A DNA stretch of 64,000 bases from contig CAVWXY010000006.1 in assembly GCA_963758945.1 (NCBI GenBank), forward strand, positions 124,001 to 188,000, in the 5' to 3' direction. Origin of the DNA: VAZQ01 sp963758945. Lineage in GTDB: Bacteria > Pseudomonadota > Alphaproteobacteria > Rhizobiales > Xanthobacteraceae. Each line of letters begins with the position of its first letter. Position 1 is the stretch's first letter. Positions 36,474 through 46,233 of the stretch are shown here, one piece after another. Made by a program: the position numbers and the translations under genes. A model generated the notes under the pieces. That model saw only the letters and a program-made list of their open reading frames with translations. It did not search any database and was not told where the DNA came from.

Positions 36474-38079
36474 ATGACGTCCCGCGCCACGGACCTCCAC
36501 ACCGCCGGACATCGCCGCGGCGTCGTCGCCGCGCCGCACCACGCCGCCGTCGCGGCGGGACAGGGCGGTGTTGGCCGAGGGCGGCAATGCGCTCGAGGCG
36601 ATGGTGGCGATGGCGGCGACCATCGCCGCGGTCTACCCGCATATGAGCCAGGTCGGCGGCGACGGCTTCTGGCTCGTGCGCGAGCCGTCGGGGCGCGTGC
36701 GCGCGCTGATGGCGGCCGGCCGCGCCGGCGCCAACGCGCGGCGCGAGCTCTATCGCGAGCACGATATCGTGCCGCCGCGCGGGCCGCTCGCCGCGCTCAC
36801 CGTGCCGGCCGCCATCGCCGGCTGGACGCTGGCGCTCGAGGCTGCACGCGCGCAGGGCGGGCGCATGCCACTCCCCGATCTGCTCGCACCGGCGATCCGT
36901 CACGCCAAGGAGGGCTATGTCGTCACCCCCGGGCAGGCCCGGCTCACGGCGGAGAAGCTCGCGGAGCTCGAGCACGTGCCGGGTTTCGCGCCGACCTTCC
37001 TGCTCGACGGCAAGCCGCCGGATCCCGGCAAGACACTCAGGCAGCCCGCGCTTGCCGCCACGCTCGATCATCTCGCCCATGCCGGGCTCGACGATTTCTA
37101 TCGTGGCGACGTCGGGCGCGAGATCGCCGGCGATCTCGAGCGCATCGGCAGTCCGTTGACGCGCGGCGACCTCGAGCGCTGCCGCGCCACGGCCGCCGAG
37201 CCGCTCTCGGTTGCGCTCGATGCCGGCACCGCGTTCAACGCGCCGCCGCCGACGCAGGGCCTGGCGTCGCTGATGGTCTTGGCGCTGTTCCAGCGCCTGC
37301 GTGTTGCGCAGGGCGAAGGCTTCGATCACGTCCACGGCCTCGTCGAGGCGACCAAGCGTGCCTTCGCCGTGCGCGACCGCGTCGTCACCGATCCCGACCG
37401 CCTGCCGAATCCGCTCGACCGCTATCTCGAGCCCGCCTTTCTCGACCGCGAGGCGGCGAAGATCGATCGCGGCAAGGCCGCGCCTTGGCCCGCCGCCCAT
37501 GGCCAAGGCGACACGGTGTGGATGGGCGCCGCCGATGGCGCGGGCTTGGTCGTCTCCTACATCCAGTCGCTCTATTGGGAATTCGGCTCGGGGGTGGTGC
37601 TGCCGGCGACCGGCGTCATCATGCAGAACCGCGGTGCGAGCTTCGCGCTCGACGCCGGCGCGCTCAACGCGCTGGCGCCGGGCCGGCTGCCCTTCCACAC
37701 GCTCAGTCCCGCGCTCGCCGCGCTCGCCGATGGCCGCGTCATCGCCTACGGCGCCATGGGCGGCGACGGCCAGCCGCAGACGCAGGCGGCGCTGTTCACG
37801 CGGCATGTGCGCTATCGCATGCCGCTCGACTGCGCGATCGACGCCCCACGCTGGCTGCTCGGCCGTACCTGGGGCGCGACCCACCCCAATCTGCGCATGG
37901 AGGCGCGTTTCGACGCCGAGCTGGTCGACCGCCTGATGTCGGCCGGCCATGATGTCGAAGTGTTGCCGGAGCCCTATTCGGACCTCATGGGTCATGCCGG
38001 GGCGGTGGTGCTGCACGGCGACGGAACGCTCGAAGGCGCACACGATCCGCGCGCCGACGGCGGCGCGGCGGGAGTTTAG
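36474..38079 (+). pseudogene. gamma-glutamyltransferase family protein, interrupted by one extra base
   Basis: The N-terminal segment RRGVVAAPHHAAVAAGQ is in the frame of ATG 36474. One extra G (about 36564) then shifts the frame, and the rest continues from AVLAEGGNALEAM to the stop at 38079. Corrected length is 534 residues, normal for the family. The autocleavage/catalytic Thr is in HGQGDTVWMGAADG, followed by FGSGVVLPATG and FHTLSPALA. No signal peptide is evident, so it may act on cytoplasmic gamma-glutamyl or related amide substrates. Confidence 0.85.
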
Positions 38080-38188
38080 ATTTGGTGTCATTATTTCGTG
38101 ATATTGACGACCTCGCGTGGCGCGCCTCCATTCCGCCGCAGTCCGTGATATGGTGCGCAGAGGGTGCGGCGAGCCTGGCGGGCGACCC

Positions 38189-38845
38189 ATGATCCAGCGT
38201 GTCTTGTTCTTCGTCGCGGTTGCCTTGGCCGCGGTCGCAAGCGCGGGCGGAGCAGCGTCCGCGCATCCGCACGTCTGGGTCTCGGTGAAAAGCGAGCTCG
38301 TCTATGCGCCCGACGGCTCCGTGACCGGCGTGCGTCATGCCTGGACCTTCGACGACATGTTCTCGGCCTTCGCCACGCAGGGCATCGAGTCGAAGAAGAA
38401 GGGCGAGTTCACCCGCGAGGAGCTGGCGCCGCTCGCCGAGGTCAACGTCACCTCGCTCAAGGAATACGACTACTTCACCTACGCCCACGCGAACGACAAG
38501 AAGGTGGAATTCGTCGATCCGCCGCCGGGCTACTATCTCGACTTCGACAAGAAGGAAACGGTGCTCACCCTGCACTTCATGCTGCCGCTCAAGCAGCCGC
38601 TGAAGGCAAAGGACCTGATGATCGAAGTCTACGACCGGGAGTTCTTCATCGACTTCAGCTTCGCCGAGAAGGATCCCGCCAAGCTCGTCGGCGCGCCGGC
38701 GCAATGCAAGCTCAAGATCGCGCGGCCGGAGGAGATGAACGCCTCGCTGGCGCAGCAGTTGAGCCAGCTCGGCGCCAATCAGCGCGATCCGACCCTGACC
38801 ATCGGCGCGCAATACGCAAACAAGCTCTTGGTGAAATGCCCGTGA
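38189..38845 (+). CDS. DUF1007 periplasmic protein, partner of Ni/Co transporter
   Basis: The 218-residue secreted protein has a signal peptide (VLFFVAVALAAVASAGGAASA) cleaved before HPHVWV, which leaves a His motif at the mature N-terminus, a hallmark of DUF1007. It also has VRHAWTFDDMFSAFA and DPPPGYYLDFDKKE. The family is typically encoded beside RcnA/NicO-type nickel-cobalt transporters and may present metal to them. The next gene overlaps its end by ten bases. Confidence 0.85.
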   Translation: MIQRVLFFVAVALAAVASAGGAASAHPHVWVSVKSELVYAPDGSVTGVRHAWTFDDMFSAFATQGIESKKKGEFTREELAPLAEVNVTSLKEYDYFTYAHANDKKVEFVDPPPGYYLDFDKKETVLTLHFMLPLKQPLKAKDLMIEVYDREFFIDFSFAEKDPAKLVGAPAQCKLKIARPEEMNASLAQQLSQLGANQRDPTLTIGAQYANKLLVKCP

Positions 38846-40002
38846 AAACCGTCGTCGGGGGGCGACTGGTCGTTCATCTCGCTTTGCTGGTGGTGGTGGT
38901 CGCCGCCGGCGTGTTGCTCGTGGCCGGCGTGCTCGACGCGGCACTGGCGCAGACCTCCCCGTTCGGCACGCCGCGTTCGGCGGCGCCGGCGGCGCCGCTG
39001 GGGGGCGTGCTCGGCTGGATTTTCGCCAAACAGGCCGAGTTCTATCGGCAGTTCTCGAGCCTGATCCGGGCCGCCAAAGCCGACGGCAGCGCCGCCTGGA
39101 CTCTCCTCGGGCTGTCCTTCGTCTACGGAATTTTCCACGCCGCCGGTCCCGGCCACGGCAAGGCGGTGATCTCCTCCTACATCGTCGCCAACGAGGAGAC
39201 CTGGAGGCGCGGCGTGGTGCTGTCGTTCGCCTCGGCCCTGCTGCAGGCCCTGGTCGCGGTGCTGGTGGTGGGTATCGCCGCTGTGCTCCTGAACGCCACG
39301 GCGTCGACCATGACCCGCGCCGTCAATGCCATCGAGATCGTGAGCTATTCGCTGATCATCGCCATCGGGCTGCGGTTGCTGTGGGTGAAGGGGCGCGCCT
39401 TCGTCGCGACGCTGCGCACGCTCCATCGCCCCGCCCCCGTCGGCGCCGCGGTGACGCCCGCGCATCACCATCACGATCACGCGCAGCACGATCACGCCCA
39501 TCACGATCATCCCGCGCACGATCATGGTCACGATCATCACGACCACGACCGGCACGACCATGATCACGACCGTCACGGTGTTTGCCACCATCACGATCAC
39601 GGCGACCATGCTTCCGCCTGGGGGCACGCGCACGCGCCGGAGCCGGAGGAACTGGCCGGGCCGGGCGGATGGCGGCGCGGGTTGTCCGCGATCGTCGCGG
39701 TGGGCTTGCGGCCGTGCTCCGGCGCAATCCTCGTGCTGGTCTTCGCCCTCGCCCAGGGATTGTTCTGGGCCGGCGTCGCCGCGACCTTGGTCATGGGGCT
39801 CGGCACCGCCATCACGGTGGCGGCGATCGCCACCATCGCGGTCGGCGCCAAGGCCTGGGCCAAGGGTTTCGCCGAGACGCGCTCCGGCTACGGCATGCTG
39901 GCGCTGCGCGGCATCGAGGTCGGCGCCGCGGTCGTCATCATCGGCTTCGGCAGCCTGCTGCTCACCGGTTACATCGTGACCGAGCGCATGGTCGGGATGT
40001 AG
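38836..40002 (+). CDS. NicO/RcnA-family nickel-cobalt transporter
   Basis: The 388-residue polytopic membrane protein has the family motif FHAAGPGHGKAVISSYIVANEE in the second helix and a later GLRPCSGAILVLVFALAQG. A cytosolic-type His/Asp loop (residues about 210-266) contains about 27 histidines. Family members either export or import Ni2+/Co2+; direction cannot be read from sequence alone. It is translationally coupled to the DUF1007 gene and lies 1.3 kb from a cobalt nitrile hydratase. Confidence 0.9.
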   Translation: MPVKTVVGGRLVVHLALLVVVVAAGVLLVAGVLDAALAQTSPFGTPRSAAPAAPLGGVLGWIFAKQAEFYRQFSSLIRAAKADGSAAWTLLGLSFVYGIFHAAGPGHGKAVISSYIVANEETWRRGVVLSFASALLQALVAVLVVGIAAVLLNATASTMTRAVNAIEIVSYSLIIAIGLRLLWVKGRAFVATLRTLHRPAPVGAAVTPAHHHHDHAQHDHAHHDHPAHDHGHDHHDHDRHDHDHDRHGVCHHHDHGDHASAWGHAHAPEPEELAGPGGWRRGLSAIVAVGLRPCSGAILVLVFALAQGLFWAGVAATLVMGLGTAITVAAIATIAVGAKAWAKGFAETRSGYGMLALRGIEVGAAVVIIGFGSLLLTGYIVTERMVGM

Positions 40003-40064
40003 CCGGCGCGCGCGGTTCGATCGCGGCGCCTTTCGGAATTTGCTTGATCGTGGAGGCCATGCGG

Positions 40065-41310
40065 ATGCCAGCCGAACAAGTCTCCACGCGGTGCTGCATC
40101 GTCGGCGGCGGACCCTGCGGGCTGATGCTCGGCTTTTTGCTTGCGCGCGCCGGCGAACGTCGTCGTGCTCGAGAAGCATCCCGACTTCCTGCGCGATTTT
40201 CGCGGCGACACCATTCATCCCTCGACCCTCGAGGTCATGGGCGAGCTCGGCCTGCTCGACGAGTTCCTCAAGCTGCCGTATCACAAGGAGACCGCCATCG
40301 CTGCGTTCTTCGGCGACCGTCAGTACAACTTCGCGGATTTCAGCCATCTGCCGACGTGCTGCAAGTTCATTGCCTTCATGCCGCAATGGGACTTCCTCGA
40401 TTTCCTCGCCCAGCACGGCAGGCGCTATCCTGCCTTTCACCTGCGCATGCGGGCGGAGGCGGTCGACCTGATCGAGGAGGGGGGCCGCGTGCGGGGCGTG
40501 CGCGCCGATACGCCGGACGGTCCGCTCGAGATCCGCGCCGATCTCACGGTCGGATGCGATGGGCGGCACTCGACCGTGCGTGCGCGCACCGGCATGCGCG
40601 TCGAGGATCTCGGCGCGCCCATGGACGTGCTGTGGTTCCGCCTGCCGAAGAAAGCCGGCGATCCCGACGAGAGCATGGGTCGGTTCGAGGCCGGGCGCAT
40701 CGTTGTTCTCATCGACCGCGGCGACTACTGGCAATGCGCGTTCCTCATCCCCAAGGGCGGCTTCGAGGACACCAAGCGCGCCGGATTGCCGGCGTTCCGC
40801 CGCAGCATCGCCCAGGCGGTGCCGCTGTTCGCCGACCGGATCGACGACATCCAGGACTGGGACCGGGTCAGGCTGCTGACGGTCGCGGTCGACCGGCTCG
40901 AACGCTGGTACCGCCCGGCCCTCCTTTGCGTCGGCGATGCCGCCCATGCGATGTCGCCCATCGGCGGCGTCGGCGTCAATCTCGCGGTGCAGGACGCAGT
41001 GGCGGCGGCGAACATCCTGTGGCAGCCGCTCAAGGCCGGAAGGGTTAACGAGGACGACCTCGCGCGCGTGCAGAAGCGGCGCGAGTTTCCGACCCGCGTC
41101 ACGCAGCGCATCCAGGTGGCCGCGCAGAACACCGTGATCGGTCGCGCGCTCGGCGCCGACCAGCCGCTCGAGGCACCGCTGGTGCTCCGCCTGACCGACT
41201 GGCTGCCGCCGCTGCGCCGCCTGCCGGCGCGCCTCATCGCGCTCGGCGTGCGGCCGGAGCACGTGCATACGCCGGACGTTCTGGCTGCAACGGCTGCAAG
41301 CGGCGGCTAA
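40065..41310 (+). pseudogene. FAD-dependent aromatic hydroxylase-like monooxygenase, interrupted by a frameshift
   Basis: The dinucleotide motif CCIVGGGPCGLMLGFLLARAG is in the frame of ATG 40065 (GGAGG eight bases upstream). At about 40155 the frame shifts by one, then continues VVVLEKHPDFLRDFRGDT. The DG motif (GCDGRHSTVRARTG) and GD motif (CVGDAAHAMSPIGGVGVN) are intact. Corrected length is about 414 residues. Here a two-base deletion fits as well as a one-base insertion. It is a PHBH-fold single-component flavin hydroxylase; the aromatic substrate is unknown. Its stop overlaps the convergent nitrile hydratase accessory gene. Confidence 0.85.
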
Positions 41311-41697
41311 TCCGCGAAGTCCCCGGGCTTGAGCTCTGATCGGCGTGCCGTGCGGCGTGCGCGCGGCGGCGTGTGCCCAGGCTTCGCGGTAGCGTTCGAG
41401 CATATCTGCATCGGCCACGCCTTTGGCGGCGACGATGCGTTCGAGCGCGGCGAGCCAATGCCGGTAGTAGGTCGCGCCGGTGTCGGGATCGCCGGCACCC
41501 TGCGCGCGCTTGATCTCCTCGCCCAGCATTGCCGCCCATTCCGGCCAGGTGAACAGCCCGCGCGCGTGCAAGGCGAGCGTCATGGCGAAGGCTTGCGCTT
41601 CCCACGGCTCGCGGAAGACCGGCCCGTCCGCATCGCGCGGAATGCTCGGCACCGCTTCGCTCGCGCGCCGGGCGGCGGCGGGGTCGATCGCGCTCAC
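41307..41697 (-). CDS. nitrile hydratase accessory protein (activator), C-terminus shifted by one extra base
   Basis: The protein resembles the beta-subunit-like activator that loads cobalt into nitrile hydratase by subunit swapping. Recognisable blocks are VFREPWEAQAFAMTLALH, LFTWPEWAAMLGEEI and YYRHWLAALERIVAAKG. It starts at GTG 41697, overlapping the beta-subunit stop. One extra base near 41337 would replace the usual ELKPGD ending by a long spurious tail; with correction the protein is 129 residues and stops at 41307. Third gene of the alpha-beta-activator operon. Confidence 0.85.
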
Positions 41698-42350
41698 GCC
41701 GGATCGAGATAGGGCTCGAACGCGTCGATCGAGACCTTGACGCCGGGGTCGGCGTCCGGCGCCCCACAGCTCGGGCCCTCGAACACGACCGTATAGAGCC
41801 ATTGCGGGTCGTCGCCCTTGTCGATCGCGACCGCGTCCGGAAAGGCGTGGCAGCCGTGGACGAGCTCCACCACGCCGAGGCGGCCGCGCGCGTAGCGCGG
41901 CAGCCGGGTATGCGTGGGCGGGTGGATGTTCTTGGTGCGCACCCGGTCACCCGGCTTGAAGCGGGCTGCCGCCGGCGCCTGCCGGTAGAACGAGCCGCGC
42001 GTCAGCCCGCGTTTGACCACGTCGGCCGTGAGCTTGCGCTCGAGCGGCTTGCCCGGATGCAGCGCGTGGCCGGCGGCGAGCTCGTCGGCGCCGGCGAAGC
42101 CGCGCTCGACCACGTTGCGCTCCATCGCCAGCTCCCAGCGCTGATAGTAGGAGGCTGTGAGGTAGACCGGCGGCGGCAACCGTTCCTGCGCGAAGCGCGA
42201 CATGTCGATCTGCCACGCGCCGGCATAGCCCATGGCGCGCTGCATCGCGAGCACGCGCCCTTCCCACGCGGCGTGGAACGCCGGCTCGTTCCGTTCGGGT
42301 TCGACCTTGCCGAAGCCGTCCATGCCGCCCATGTCGTGGATGCCGTCCAT
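41694..42350 (-). CDS. nthB: nitrile hydratase beta subunit
   Basis: The 218-residue subunit begins MDGIHDMGGMDGFG, a family hallmark, and has the C-terminal SH3-like domain FKPGDRVRTKNIHPPTHTRLP and RGRLGVVELVHGCHAFPD. It pairs with the alpha subunit to hydrate nitriles to amides in the cytoplasm. Its ATG shares one base with the alpha-subunit stop, and its own stop overlaps the activator start, so all three genes are translationally coupled. The reading frame is intact. Confidence 0.93.
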   Translation of the reverse strand: MDGIHDMGGMDGFGKVEPERNEPAFHAAWEGRVLAMQRAMGYAGAWQIDMSRFAQERLPPPVYLTASYYQRWELAMERNVVERGFAGADELAAGHALHPGKPLERKLTADVVKRGLTRGSFYRQAPAAARFKPGDRVRTKNIHPPTHTRLPRYARGRLGVVELVHGCHAFPDAVAIDKGDDPQWLYTVVFEGPSCGAPDADPGVKVSIDAFEPYLDPA

Positions 42351-42974
42351 CAGGCGGCCTCCTCGGGGCGCTTGGCGAGGCCGGTGCCGATCATCGAATC
42401 GCGGGTGACCAGCGCCGCCAGCCGCTCCTCGCTCCAGCCCTCGGTGCCGGCGGGCCGCATCGGCAGCACCAGGAAGCGCGTCTCCGCGGTCGAGTCCCAC
42501 ACGCGGATCGCGGTGTCCTTCGGCAGCTCGACGCCGAAATCGGCGAGCACGCCGCGCGGGTCCTTCACCGCGCGCGAGCGGTAGGGCGCGGACTTGTACC
42601 AGACCGGCGGCAGGCCGAGCATTTCCCACGGATAGCAGGAGCACAGCGTGCACACGACCATGTTGTGGAGCGAAGGCGTGTTCTCGACCGCGACGAGATG
42701 GTCGCCGACCCGGTTCTCGTGGCCGAGCGTGCGCACCGCCTCGGAGGCGTCCGCGAGCAGCGCCCGTTTGAAGGCGGGGTCGCTCCACGCCTTGGCCACG
42801 ACCCGCGCGCCGTTGTGCGGGCCGACCTTGCGCTCGTAGGTCTCGATGATGGCGTCGAGCGCGGCCGGATCGATGTAGCCCTTCTCGGTCAGCACCGTCT
42901 CCAGCGCCCGCACGCGCAGCTGCGTGTCGGAGAGCTCGGAAGGCGTGGTCGTGATCGTGGTCGTGCCCGGCCAT
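42350..42974 (-). CDS. nthA: nitrile hydratase alpha subunit, cobalt type (probable one-base insertion near the start)
   Basis: The metal site VCTLCSC (Cys108, Cys111, Cys113 in the corrected numbering) is the cobalt-type sequence; iron-type enzymes have CSLCSC. The cysteines are expected to be oxidised to sulfinate/sulfenate. An N-terminal frame starting at 42974 reads MAGHDHDHDHAF and would join ELSDTQLRVRALE after removal of one base near 42941. Such a His/Asp-rich start is usual in relatives. Without correction, an uninterrupted frame begins at 43003 with an unrelated leader. Corrected length is 207 residues. First gene of the operon, divergent from the SDR gene. Confidence 0.88.
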
Positions 42975-43078
42975 GGGAAACCCTCGGCGCGTTGTGCCAT
43001 CATCGGCGCGACATTCCCCGTGCTCACGGGGCGGGTGATCCAGTATCCTCCCTGCCTCCATCGAAGTCGAGGGCACGC

Positions 43079-43859
43079 ATGGCCGCCGCGGAACTGTTCG
43101 ACCTGAAAGGCCGCGTCGCGCTCGTCACCGGCGCGTCGAGCGGGCTCGGGGTGCGCTTCGCCGAGGTGCTGGCCGCCGAAGGCGCCGCGGTCGCGCTGGT
43201 CGCGCGTCGCGCCGATCGGCTCGCGGCGGTCAAGGCTCGCATCGACGCAGGCCGGCGGCCGCGCCGTCGCCATCGCGGCCGACGTGCTCGACCGCGACGC
43301 CATGGCGCGCGCCTTCGACGCGGCCGAGAAGGCCTTCGGCACCGTCACCATCCTGGTCAACAATGCCGGCGTGGCGCATGCCGACCGCGCCGTCGAACTT
43401 CCGCAGGAAGAATGGCGGCGCGTCATCGGCACCGATCTCGACGCGGTGTTCTTCTGGGCGCAGGAGGCGGCGCGCCGGATGCTGGCGGCGGAGAAGGGCG
43501 GCGCCATCGTCAACATCGCCTCGGTGCTCGGCTTCGGCGTGGCCAAGGGCACCGCCGCCTATGCGGTGGCGAAGGCCGGCGTCATCCAGCTCACCAAGGC
43601 GCTGGGGCTCGAGCTCGCCTTCAAGGGCATCCGCGTCAACGCCATCGCGCCGGGCTGGATCGTGACCGATCTCAACCGCGACTATCTCCTGAGCGAGCAG
43701 GGCGCGGCGATCAGGCGCGAGATCCCCGTGGGCCGCTTCGGCGAGGAGCGCGACCTCGACGGCGCGCTGCTTCTCCTCGTCTCCGACGCCGGCCGCTTCA
43801 TCGCCGGCACCACCATCGTGGTCGACGGCGGCCAGCTGGTAGGCGCTGGAAGGGGATAG
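43079..43859 (+). pseudogene. short-chain dehydrogenase/reductase, interrupted by one extra base
   Basis: The cofactor motif is VTGASSGLGVRFAEVLAAEG in the first frame. An extra G at 43250 shifts it to the frame beginning GGRAVAIAADVLDRDAM. The NNAG motif, catalytic Ser and YxxxK (AAYAVAKAGV) and the C-terminal PGWIVTDLN and GTTIVVDGGQ follow. Corrected length is 259 residues, normal for the family. Probably a 3-hydroxyacyl-CoA or alcohol dehydrogenase acting with the acyl-CoA dehydrogenase five bases downstream. Confidence 0.86.
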
Positions 43860-43864
43860 CGCCA

Positions 43865-45077
43865 ATGGACTTCACCCTTCCGCCCGAGATCGAGGACGTC
43901 CGCCTGCGCACGCGCCGCTTCGTCGAGGAGCACGTGCTGCCGCTCGAAGCCGACCGCGCCAACTACGACGACCACGAGAACATCCGCCTCGACCTGCTGC
44001 GCGCCGTGCAGGCCAAGGCCAAGGCCGCGGGCTTGTGGGCGCCGCAGGCGCCGAAGGCCTACGGCGGCATGGCGCTGCCGGTCGTCGGCTGGGCGGCGAT
44101 GTACGAGGAGGCCAACCGCTCGATCTTCGGCCCGCTCGCGTTCAATTGCGCGGCGCCCGACGACGGCAATATGAACCTCATCGCGCTCGTCGGAACGCCG
44201 GCGCAGAAGGAGCGATGGCTCAGGCCCATCGTCGAGGGCAAGGTGCGGTCCTCCTTCGCCATGACCGAGCCCGCGCCGGGCGGCGGCTCCGATCCCGGCA
44301 TGATCCGCACCCGCGCGGAGAGGAAGGGCGACGGCTGGGTGATCCACGGCCACAAATGGTTCATCACCGGCGCCGGCGTCGCCGACCATTTCATCCTGGT
44401 CGCGCGCACCTCCGACGACGCGCGGCGCGGCCTGACCGCGTTCCTCTATCACCGCGACCAGCCGGGATGGCGCATCCTGCGTCGCATCCCGATCATGGGA
44501 CCGGAGGAGCACGGCGGGCACTGCGAGCTCCTCTTCGAGGGGCTCGAAGTCGCCGGACGAGAACGTGCTGATGCAGGTCGGCGACGGCTTGCGCGCCACG
44601 CAGATCCGGCTCGGGCCGGCGCGCCTCACCCATTGCATGCGCTGGCTCGGCCTCGCCAAGCGCGCGATGGAGATCGCCCAGGCCTACGTGGCCGAGCGCG
44701 AAGGCTTCGGCACGCGGCTCGCCGAGCGCGAGAGCGTGCAGATCAAGCTCGGCGAGGTGGCGCACCGCATCCAGATCGGGCGGCTCCTGGTGATGCACGC
44801 CGCCTGGAAGCTCGATCAGGGCGACCGCGCGCGCAAGGAAGTGTCCATGGCCAAAGTGCACGTCGCCGATACGCTGCATCAAGCCGCCGACGTGGCGATC
44901 CAGCTCAACGGCGCGCGCGGCTATTCCAAGGACACGATCCTGGAATGGATCTACCGCTATGCGCGCCAGGCGCGCCTGGTCGACGGCGCCTCCGAGGTGC
45001 ACAACATGGTGCTCGCCCGCTTCATGCAGGACGAGGGCCGCGACTTCTGGAGCTGGAGCGCGGGCAACCGGGGGTAA
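43865..45077 (+). pseudogene. acyl-CoA dehydrogenase, interrupted by one extra base
   Basis: The N-terminal and middle domains are in the first frame (FAMTEPAPGGGSDPGMIRT, HKWFITGAGVADHFILVA). An extra G at 44552 breaks the FEGLEV-PDENVLMQ junction, and the C-terminal helical domain continues in the next frame (LGPARLTHCMRWLGLAKRAM, QLNGARGYSKDTILEWIYRYAR). Corrected length is 403 residues. It matches the FadE/CaiA-like FAD enzymes that oxidise acyl-CoA; it lacks an electron-transfer-flavoprotein partner here. Likely co-transcribed with the SDR gene. The 294 bases after it are less GC-rich and hold no gene I can support. Confidence 0.87.
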
Positions 45078-45371
45078 GCCCCGAGCTCGACGGACTGCCG
45101 CTTGTTTGAGCGCGCCGCATAAGTGTGCACGACGAATGAATCGTGCGCAAAGGAACATTAATTACGCGGAAACGGACCTCAAATCGCAGGCAGATGAGTT
45201 CAACGAATTACCTGCCTAAAGTACTGGCAAAGTCATTGTTGCGTTGTGTCACTAAAAATTACTGGCCACTGCCGCCATATTCCGGTATCGGAGCCGCCCC
45301 GCGAATGGGAGAAGGCTTCCGGCGCGGCGGTTTTGTTCCGACTGTCTCTTGTCCAAGATCGAGATCCGTCC

Positions 45372-46217
45372 ATGCAGATTCGCGTTGGCTTCGAGATGCT
45401 CTACGAGTTCGTGGGGCGCACGCCGATGGTACTGATGCTCAACGTCCATCCGTCACGTGCGACCGACATCATCAAGCCCGATCGGCTTTGCGTCGCGCCC
45501 GCGCTGCCGGTCGCGCGCTATAGCGATGCCTTCGGCAACATCTGTACCCGCCTCGTGGCGCCGCCGGGCCAGGTCGAAATCTCCACCGACGCGTTGATCG
45601 CAGATACGGGCCTTCCCGACGCGGTCGAGCCGGACGCGCGCCAGCACGAAGTGGCCGAGCTGCCGCACGACGTGCTCGTGTTCCTGCTGGCGCAGCCGTT
45701 ACTGCGAGACCGACCGCCTGATGCAGGACGCCTGGGCGCGCTTCGGCAAGACGCCGCCTGGGCTGGGCGCGGGTGCAGGCGATCTGCGATTTCGTCCATT
45801 CCCACGTGGAGCTTCGGCTACCAGCACGCCCGCGCCACCAAGACCGCGGCCGAGGTCGCGGTCGAGCGCCACGGCGTGTGCCGCGACTTCGCGCATCTCG
45901 CGATCACGCTCTGCCGCTGCATGAACATCCCGGCGCGCTATTGCACCGGCTATCTCGGCGATATCGGGGTTCCCCCCGAGCCGGAGCCGATGGATTTCAG
46001 CGCCTGGTTCGAGGCCTATCTCGGCGGCCGCTGGTACAGCTTCGACGCCCGCCACAACACGCCGCGCATCGGCCGCATCGTGATGGCGCGCGGGCGCGAC
46101 GCCGCCGACGTCGCGATCAGCACGACGTTCGGGCCGAACCTGCTCAAGCGCTTCGTCGTGCACACCGACGAGGTCGCGCCGGCCCATATCGAGCTGCCCG
46201 AACTCAAGGTAGCGTGA
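45372..46217 (+). pseudogene. transglutaminase-like cysteine peptidase-fold protein, three extra bases
   Basis: The start MQIRVGFEMLYEF and the C-terminal core HGVCRDFAHLAITLCRCMNIP, with the catalytic Cys, are in one frame. In between the frame passes through the two others: extra bases at about 45693, 45763 and 45809. The hidden sequence then reads SRYCETDRLMQDAWARFGK, then VQAICDFVHSHV, then SFGYQHARATKT. Corrected length is 280 residues. FDARHNTPRIGR is conserved; the usual His-Ala-Trp is Ser-Ala-Trp, as I recall for this subgroup. Protein remodelling or peptidase roles are possible; the substrate is unknown. Confidence 0.82.
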
Positions 46218-46233
46218 GCCGACCGCGGACCGC

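Noticed and set aside
42975..43003. Start of the nitrile hydratase alpha subunit at 43003 with the leader MMAQRAEGFPWPG
   Set aside because: Usable as an uninterrupted frame, but the His/Asp-rich start in the other frame matches relatives and the same +1 error pattern; kept as the alternative.
45078..45371. Possible small genes in the less GC-rich gap after the acyl-CoA dehydrogenase
   Set aside because: Frames lack ribosome-binding sites and family character; only a weak dyad (GCACGA/TCGTGC at 45127-45146) is visible.
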